Of a DNA stretch of 8,103 nucleotides, positions 4,303 to 8,103 are shown piece after piece; position 1 is the first letter of the stretch; the number at the start of each line of letters is the position of its first letter. Source of the stretch: Gemmataceae bacterium (GTDB lineage: Bacteria > Planctomycetota > Planctomycetia > Gemmatales > Gemmataceae); NCBI GenBank assembly GCA_947490035.1, contig CANLGS010000141.1, forward strand, positions 1 to 8,103, read 5' to 3'. The translations under genes were made by a program, and so were the position numbers. The notes beneath the pieces are model-generated. The model saw nothing but the letters and a program-made list of their open reading frames with translations, searched no databases and had not been told where the DNA came from.

Positions 4303-6702
4303 ATGCTCCGCGAAGTGCAGATCGACATCCGGCGGCAGCGCGCGAAGGCGGTCAAGTTCCAGATCGAGAACCTGGGCAAGAACCGCGTGTTCTCCGATTA
4401 CCGGATCACCAACCCGGAGTCCGGCGGGCAGTACACCGTCTCCGTCAAGGGGTTCGACACCGGCGACAACGCCTGCACCTGCCCCGACTTCAAGGCCAAC
4501 ACGCTCGGCACCTGCAAGCACATCGAGGCGATCCTCGACCACCTCAAGGACGAACTGCCGCCGAACCTCCAGAAGAAGAAAGCCGCCGTCACGCGGCCGG
4601 AAATCTTCCTCCACTACGGCGAGCAACTCCAACTCGGCGTCCACCTCCCGCCGCGGCACTCCGACAAGCTCGCCAAGCTCGCGCTCGCGTACTTCGACGA
4701 GAAGGGGCTGTGGTCGGGTCGCGGTAAGTACCCGGACCTCATCCGCGACATCGAGGCGGTGCCCGAAGAAGTCACCGTGGTGTCCGACGCGCTGGAGTTC
4801 GTTGATCGCGAGATCGAGCGCGCGGAGATGGCCGTGCGCGAGCAAGAATGGGTGAAGCAACTCGAAGCCGGCACGCTCGACCTGCAACTGCTCTCGGTCC
4901 CGCTGTACGACTACCAGATGCGCGGCGTGCTGTTCCTCGCGTGCCGCGGCCGCAGCATCCTCGGCGACGACATGGGACTCGGCAAGACCATCGAGACGCT
5001 CGCGGCCGTGGAACTGCTCGCCCGCGAACGCGGCATCCAACGAGCCTTAGTGGTCGCGCCGGCGTCAGTGAAGTACCAGTGGGAAACCGAGATCAAGAAG
5101 TTCACGACGCGACCCGTTCAGGTGATCGACGGCAACCCGGAGGCGCGGCTCGACCAGTACGCGGAGCCGACCTTCTACCGGCTCGTCAACTACGAACAGG
5201 TCGTGCGCGACCGCGAAGCGATCAACGCCTGGAAGCCCGACGTGATCGTTCTCGACGAGGCGCAGCGCATCAAGAACTGGGAAGCGAAGACCAGCCGGGA
5301 AGTGAAGAAGCTCCGCAGCCGGTACGCGATGGTGCTGACCGGCACGCCGCTGGAGAACAAGCTCGAAGAGCTTTACAGCATCGTGCAGTTCGTAGACGAG
5401 CGGCGGTTCGGCCCGGCGTTCGAGTTCCTCCACGAGCACCGCGTCCTCGACGAGAACGGCAACCTGAAAGGTTACCGCAACCTCGACACGATCCGCGAGA
5501 AGCTGGCGCCCATCTTCCTGCGCCGCACGCGCGGCGAGGTGCTCACGCAACTCCCGGCGCGCACCGACAACACCGTGTTCGTGGAACTCGCGGACGAGCA
5601 GCGCGGCCCCTACGAGGAGCAGCGCGTCACGCTCGCCCGCCTCTTGCAGAAGGGCTACCTCACCGACCTCGACCGCAAGCGCATCCTCGCGTCGCTGGTG
5701 AACCTCCGCACCATCTGCGACAGCCTGTTCCTCTTCGACAAACAGACTCGCGTTTCGCCCAAACTCGACGAGTTCGCGGAACTGGTGCCGGAGTTGATCG
5801 GTCTTCCTCCCTCTCCCCTTGCGGGAGAGGGTGGCGGCGCTTCGCCGACGGGTGAGGGGTCGCGCCTTCTGAGGGCTAACACTCTACCCCTCACCCGGCT
5901 CGAAGACTCGCCACCCTCTCCCGCAAGGGGAGAGGGGAAAGAGGGGCACAAGCTCGTCGTCTTCTCGCAGTGGGAGACGATGGTGATGGAGGCCGCGAAG
6001 GTGCTCGACAAGCTCGGCGTCGGGTACGTCGTGCTGCACGGCGGGTTGCCCGGCAAGGAGCGCAAGGCGGTGTTGGAGCGCTTCCAGACCGACCCCGCGT
6101 GCAAGGTGTTCCTCAGCACCGACGCCGGCGGCACCGGCTTGAACCTTCAGACCGCTGACACCGTCGTGAACCTCGAACTGCCGTGGAACCCCGCGGTCCT
6201 CGAACAGCGCATCGCCAGGGTTCACCGCATGGGCCAGAGCCGCCCGGTGCGGGTCATCAACTTCGTGACCCGCGGCACCATCGAGGAGAAGGTGCTGCGC
6301 ACCGTCGAGGCGAAGCAGGTGCTGTTCGCCGGGCTGTTCGCGGGCGACGCCGACGAGATCCCGTTCGAGGCGATCGGCACCGGCGGGTTCCTCGACACGA
6401 TGCGCGACTTGGTCGCTGCCGAAAGTGGGCAGTGGGCAGTGGGCAGTGGGCAGCCAGAAGAGAGCAAGAAGCCACAGCGAAGAGAGACGAGGCAGGGAAT
6501 GCCTTCGTCTCTACTGCCCACTGCCCACTGCCCACTGCCCACTGATTCCCTTTGGCACGGCGTCGCGCAGATCGTGGAAGGCGCGTGCGCGGTACTCGCG
6601 GACCCCGCCGCGGTCGAACAACTCCCGCCCGAAGTGCGCGAACGACTCCGCGACGCAATTCGTTTGCTCGCAAGCCACCTCCGTCCGGAATCCGGCAATT
6701 AA
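4303..6702 (+). CDS. SWIM zinc-finger SNF2-family helicase with two in-frame repeat insertions
   Basis: This encodes 799 residues. The N-terminus has a SWIM zinc finger: C58-x-C60, ten residues, C71-x-H73. The SNF2 ATPase follows: Walker A GDDMGLGKT (221-229, K228), Walker B VIVLDEAQ (314-321), motif III VLTGTPLENKL (344-354), motif IV LVVFSQW (551-557), motif V STDAGGTGLNLQ (605-616) and motif VI QRIARVHRMGQ (635-645). All core motifs are intact, so it should be an active ATP-dependent DNA translocase or nucleoprotein remodeller. Its targets are unknown; SWIM domains generally bind DNA or protein. Two stretches are foreign to the family: residues about 501-548, between the two RecA-like lobes, and about 708-748, after the helicase C-terminal domain. 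Both are encoded by palindromic repeats and keep the frame. The C-terminal tail (749-799) resumes with an ordinary helical sequence. GAGGG lies six bases before the ATG, and a strong terminator sits just upstream, so this is probably a single-gene unit. Confidence 0.93.
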   Translation: MLREVQIDIRRQRAKAVKFQIENLGKNRVFSDYRITNPESGGQYTVSVKGFDTGDNACTCPDFKANTLGTCKHIEAILDHLKDELPPNLQKKKAAVTRPEIFLHYGEQLQLGVHLPPRHSDKLAKLALAYFDEKGLWSGRGKYPDLIRDIEAVPEEVTVVSDALEFVDREIERAEMAVREQEWVKQLEAGTLDLQLLSVPLYDYQMRGVLFLACRGRSILGDDMGLGKTIETLAAVELLARERGIQRALVVAPASVKYQWETEIKKFTTRPVQVIDGNPEARLDQYAEPTFYRLVNYEQVVRDREAINAWKPDVIVLDEAQRIKNWEAKTSREVKKLRSRYAMVLTGTPLENKLEELYSIVQFVDERRFGPAFEFLHEHRVLDENGNLKGYRNLDTIREKLAPIFLRRTRGEVLTQLPARTDNTVFVELADEQRGPYEEQRVTLARLLQKGYLTDLDRKRILASLVNLRTICDSLFLFDKQTRVSPKLDEFAELVPELIGLPPSPLAGEGGGASPTGEGSRLLRANTLPLTRLEDSPPSPARGEGKEGHKLVVFSQWETMVMEAAKVLDKLGVGYVVLHGGLPGKERKAVLERFQTDPACKVFLSTDAGGTGLNLQTADTVVNLELPWNPAVLEQRIARVHRMGQSRPVRVINFVTRGTIEEKVLRTVEAKQVLFAGLFAGDADEIPFEAIGTGGFLDTMRDLVAAESGQWAVGSGQPEESKKPQRRETRQGMPSSLLPTAHCPLPTDSLWHGVAQIVEGACAVLADPAAVEQLPPEVRERLRDAIRLLASHLRPESGN
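5809..5936. repeat. Palindromic repeat inserted in frame in the helicase gene (first)
   Basis: There are two inverted matching blocks: 28 identical bases at 5809-5836 against 5909-5936, and 11 bases at 5850-5860 (GGGTGAGGGGT) against 5886-5896. Each long arm is also a hairpin in itself, CCCTCTCCC with GGGAGAGGG around a 5-base loop. The CCCTCTCCCCTTGCGGGAGA type is a dispersed repeat I recall from many bacterial genomes. It has no stop in the helicase frame and translates to a Pro/Gly/Ser-rich linker containing SPLAGEGG and SPARGEG. The true insertion ends are probably close to 5804 and 5946. Confidence 0.85.
6424..6543. repeat. Palindromic heptamer repeat inserted in frame in the helicase gene (second)
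   Basis: Four tandem copies of AGTGGGC (6424-6451) are mirrored by four inverted copies, ACTGCCC (6513-6540). Between them is an inner hairpin, AGAGACGAGGCA (6483-6494) with TGCCTTCGTCTCT (6500-6512), with one unpaired base. It reads in frame as SGQWAVGSGQ on the left and LPTAHCPLPT on the right. This GTGGGCA/TGCCCAC family is a known dispersed repeat type in planctomycetes and cyanobacteria (recalled, not searched). It differs in sequence from the first insertion. Confidence 0.85.
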
Positions 6703-6830
6703 TCGCCCGCCCGGTGCGGTTGGTACAAACCGTGCAGGTTGTCCGTGTGCCGAAACGCCCCGACGCGGACCGTCGGGTTATCAACCGCTTTCCCGCGAGC
6801 CGGGAAGCCGTCACACCAGAGGACTAAGAG

Positions 6831-7241
6831 ATGAAGACGTTCGCACTTACGGCCGCGGTGGTCGCCGGGCTGTTATGCACCGCGAGTTCCGCCGACGCCC
6901 AGTACCGCCGGGGCGGAGCGGTCTACGTTCAGCCGTCGTACAGCACCCGGACGTACAACGGCGTGTACGGCCCGAGCGTGTACGCCCCGCCGACCTACGA
7001 CGGCGTCATCAGCGTCGGCTCGTACACGCCCCTCGGCGGCACCAGCATGATCGTGCCGTCCGGCGGTGTGCCCTACGGCTCGTTCTACGCTCCGACCTAC
7101 AACAGCGGCAGCTACTACAGCCCGGCGTACAACAACAGCTTCTACCCCGCGACGCCGTACCGCAACTACAACGGCTCGTACAACAACGGCTCGTACGGCT
7201 CGCCCTACGGCAGTTCGCGATACGGCAGCCGGCGCTGGTAA
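6831..7241 (+). CDS. Small secreted Tyr/Gly/Ser-rich protein
   Basis: This encodes 136 residues. Residues 1-23 form a classical signal peptide (MKTF start, hydrophobic core, cleavage after SADA before QY). The mature part, about 113 residues, has 21 tyrosines, is rich in Gly, Ser, Asn and Pro, has no cysteine and few acidic residues, and ends in a basic-aromatic tail (SRRW). The C-terminal half is built of degenerate units such as YNNGSY and YGSPYG. No known domain is recognised. The composition suggests a disordered or beta-rich extracellular or envelope protein, but this is inference. AGAGGA ends seven bases before the ATG. The preceding 128-base spacer contains only small dyads, CGGTT (6717-6721) with AACCG (6728-6732) and GGTTATCAACC (6776-6786), and no convincing promoter. 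The gene at 7376 is a likely paralogue: same size, same ADA-QY cleavage site and similar composition. Confidence 0.85.
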   Translation: MKTFALTAAVVAGLLCTASSADAQYRRGGAVYVQPSYSTRTYNGVYGPSVYAPPTYDGVISVGSYTPLGGTSMIVPSGGVPYGSFYAPTYNSGSYYSPAYNNSFYPATPYRNYNGSYNNGSYGSPYGSSRYGSRRW

Positions 7242-7258
7242 GAGTTCCGCAACGCGAA

Positions 7259-7287
7259 CGGGCCGCGAAAGACAATTTCGCGGCCCG
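7259..7287 (+). terminator. Intrinsic terminator after the 6831 gene
   Basis: A perfect 12-bp stem, CGGGCCGCGAAA (7259-7270) with TTTCGCGGCCCG (7276-7287), has a GACAA loop and is followed by CTCTGTTT. It lies 18 bases after the stop codon and separates the two tyrosine-rich genes into different transcription units. Confidence 0.85.
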
Positions 7288-7323
7288 CTCTGTTTAATAC
7301 GGTGAAAGGGTACGGGAATCGCA

Positions 7324-7369
7324 AAGTATAACTTGTCGCCCCACGATCGCGTGGCTTCAACATAGGAGG
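7324..7369 (+). promoter_or_regulatory. Candidate promoter/leader and ribosome binding site of the 7376 gene
   Basis: AAGTATAAC (7324-7332) offers a TATAAC -10 box. No good -35 hexamer is visible at the proper distance, so the promoter is tentative. The leader then carries the hairpin CCACG-ATCG-CGTGG (7341-7354). A consensus AGGAGG at 7364-7369 lies six bases before ATG 7376, one of the strongest ribosome binding sites in the window, suggesting high expression. Confidence 0.45.
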
Positions 7370-7375
7370 CACACC

Positions 7376-7777
7376 ATGAAACGCTTCGCAATCGCAACTG
7401 CTCTGGCCGTCGTGATTGGTCTCGGCGCCGCGGGTACGGCCGACGCGCAGTACGTGCAGCGGTACGCGACCGTCACGCCGAACGGCGGGCTGGTGATCGG
7501 CAACAACTATTCGAACTACGGCGCGTACCAGACGAACCGCACCTACGTGTCGCCCTACGGCATCGTGAAACAACAGACGCAGTACGGCGACGTGTTCGGG
7601 AACACCTACGGCCAGTCCACCGGCTACAACAACTATACCGGGGCCGGCTACAACCGCAACTACGGCTATAACAACTTCACGGGGTATGGGTATAACAACA
7701 CCTTCTACCAACCCAGCCCGTTCGCGGCCCCGTATGGCGGCTATAACAACTTCTACGGCTACGGCCGCCGCTACTAA
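7376..7777 (+). CDS. Small secreted Tyr/Asn/Gly-rich protein with YNN repeats
   Basis: This encodes 133 residues. Residues 1-24 form a signal peptide (MKRF start, hydrophobic core, cleavage after TADA before QY). The mature part, about 109 residues, has 22 tyrosines, many Asn and Gly, and no cysteine. The second half repeats YNN(F/Y) and GY(G/N)YNN units, for example GYNNYTG, YGYNNFTGYGYNN and GGYNNFYGYG, and the protein ends in GRRY. The first half (residues 25-85) is less repetitive, with polar segments such as VKQQTQYGDVFG. No family is recognised. It resembles prion-like or adhesive low-complexity proteins in composition only. It shares its cleavage site, size and aromatic-basic C-terminus with the 6831 product, so the two are probably diverged paralogues. 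TAT tyrosine codons are common in its repeat region, whereas the 6831 gene uses TAC. A strong ribosome binding site and a dedicated terminator suggest a single, well-expressed gene. Confidence 0.86.
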   Translation: MKRFAIATALAVVIGLGAAGTADAQYVQRYATVTPNGGLVIGNNYSNYGAYQTNRTYVSPYGIVKQQTQYGDVFGNTYGQSTGYNNYTGAGYNRNYGYNNFTGYGYNNTFYQPSPFAAPYGGYNNFYGYGRRY

Positions 7778-7801
7778 AGCGGACGAGATGTGAAGAAGCA
7801 C

Positions 7802-7830
7802 GAGAGCCGCGGACCTTGTCCGCGGCTCTC
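7802..7830 (+). terminator. Intrinsic terminator after the 7376 gene
   Basis: A perfect 13-bp stem, GAGAGCCGCGGAC (7802-7814) with GTCCGCGGCTCTC (7818-7830), has a 3-base loop and is followed by TTCGTT. It lies 24 bases after the stop codon of the tyrosine-rich gene. The T-tract is modest, but the stem is very stable. Confidence 0.82.
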
Positions 7831-7837
7831 TTCGTTG

Positions 7838-7969
7838 AGAGTAGCCCGCCACTCCGTGGCGGTTCTTCTGTCTGGAGTGTGGTCCGCCACTCCGTGGCGG
7901 TCTTCGCTTGGCAGTGCAAAAGGCAAAGACCCAAGTCAGAAGAACCGCCACGCAGTGGCGGGCTACTCT
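7838..7969. repeat. 132-bp inverted-repeat element with three CCGCCAC/GTGGCGG hairpins
   Basis: The 36-base arms at 7838-7873 and 7934-7969 are inverted copies with two mismatches; they begin and end in AGAGTAGCCC/GGGCTACTCT. Each arm contains a small hairpin, CCGCCAC with GTGGCGG, and a third copy sits in the middle (about 7884-7901). No coding frame is supported. The structure is that of a non-autonomous miniature element. The GTAGCCCGCCACTCCGTGGC motif resembles repeats I recall in planctomycete genomes. Confidence 0.8.
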
Positions 7970-8103
7970 ACTGCTTTGCACGACTCATTTTCTCTGGTGG
8001 GTTGAAGGGTGGTCTTTGTGTTGTTGCTTGGCTTGTTGGAGGAGTTTGTGAACTGAGGTGTGTGCCCCGGACTGTTTTGCTTTCGCTTGGACGGGTCGAC
8101 GCT
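7970..8103. other. T/G-rich tail, no supportable gene; possible minus-strand C-terminus
   Basis: The plus strand is unusually rich in T and G compared with the rest of the window and has no ATG. On the minus strand all three frames are open from the window edge for 38 codons or more. One frame, with the best third-position G/C content, would end at a TAG just inside the inverted-repeat element and encode a Ser/Asn/Thr/Lys-rich tail ending in ESCKAVE. This could be the 3' end of a gene lying to the right, but low complexity and the competing frames prevent a call. Confidence 0.2.

Noticed and set aside
4848..5855. 335-codon plus-strand frame inside the helicase gene
   Set aside because: It overlaps the helicase in another frame, while the helicase frame carries all SNF2 motifs.
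6424..6540. Heptamer array considered as a CRISPR-like or iteron array
   Set aside because: The units are directly adjacent with no spacers and form one palindrome inside a coding frame. There is no cas gene or replication gene nearby.
5800..6550. Helicase considered a pseudogene because of the two repeat insertions
   Set aside because: Both insertions keep the frame, no stop occurs, and every core SNF2 motif on either side is intact.
6831..6900. Possible lipoprotein signal (LLC) in the 6831 product
   Set aside because: The residue before the cysteine is Leu, not Gly, Ala or Ser as a lipobox needs, and a good ADA-QY signal peptidase I site follows.

Overview
The window looks like chromosomal DNA from a Gemmata-type planctomycete (Gemmataceae). 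This rests on four things seen in the sequence: high GC content with strong G/C preference at third codon positions; a short fragment matching the N-terminal signature of the Gemmata repeat-companion domain (TIGR02996, recognised from memory); an IS66-like transposase N-terminus; and many dispersed inverted repeats of kinds common in planctomycete genomes. No database search was possible, so the lineage is an inference.

Layout. Positions 1-286 are a scarred edge: the first 27 codons of an IS66-like transposase run off the left end on the minus strand, followed by a 29-codon remnant of a TIGR02996 gene on the plus strand. Positions 283-1245 (minus) encode a deoxyhypusine-synthase-like protein that lacks the family's catalytic lysine motif. 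Positions 1246-1518 are intergenic and hold a tandem CTCTGTGCC-type repeat and a 136-bp inverted-repeat element with a perfect 33-bp stem. Positions 1519-3381 (minus) encode an exported M61-type metallopeptidase with a C-terminal PDZ domain. Divergent from it, 3502-3987 encodes a small coiled-coil protein. A hairpin-rich, gene-free stretch follows and ends in a strong terminator at 4224-4252. Positions 4303-6702 encode a SWIM-zinc-finger SNF2 helicase interrupted in frame by two unrelated palindromic repeats. Positions 6831-7241 and 7376-7777 encode two small secreted Tyr/Asn/Gly-rich proteins, each followed by its own terminator. The right end (7831-8103) holds a further inverted-repeat element and a T/G-rich tail with no supportable gene.

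Functional links. The genes do not form one pathway. The two tyrosine-rich exported proteins look like a paralogous pair that works outside the cytoplasm, but they have separate terminators. The peptidase, helicase and deoxyhypusine-synthase-like protein look like independent housekeeping or accessory genes. The most distinctive feature is the density of different palindromic repeat families: four inverted-repeat elements in 8 kb, two of them translated as part of a helicase. I see no convincing new multi-gene system such as defence, CRISPR or secondary metabolism.
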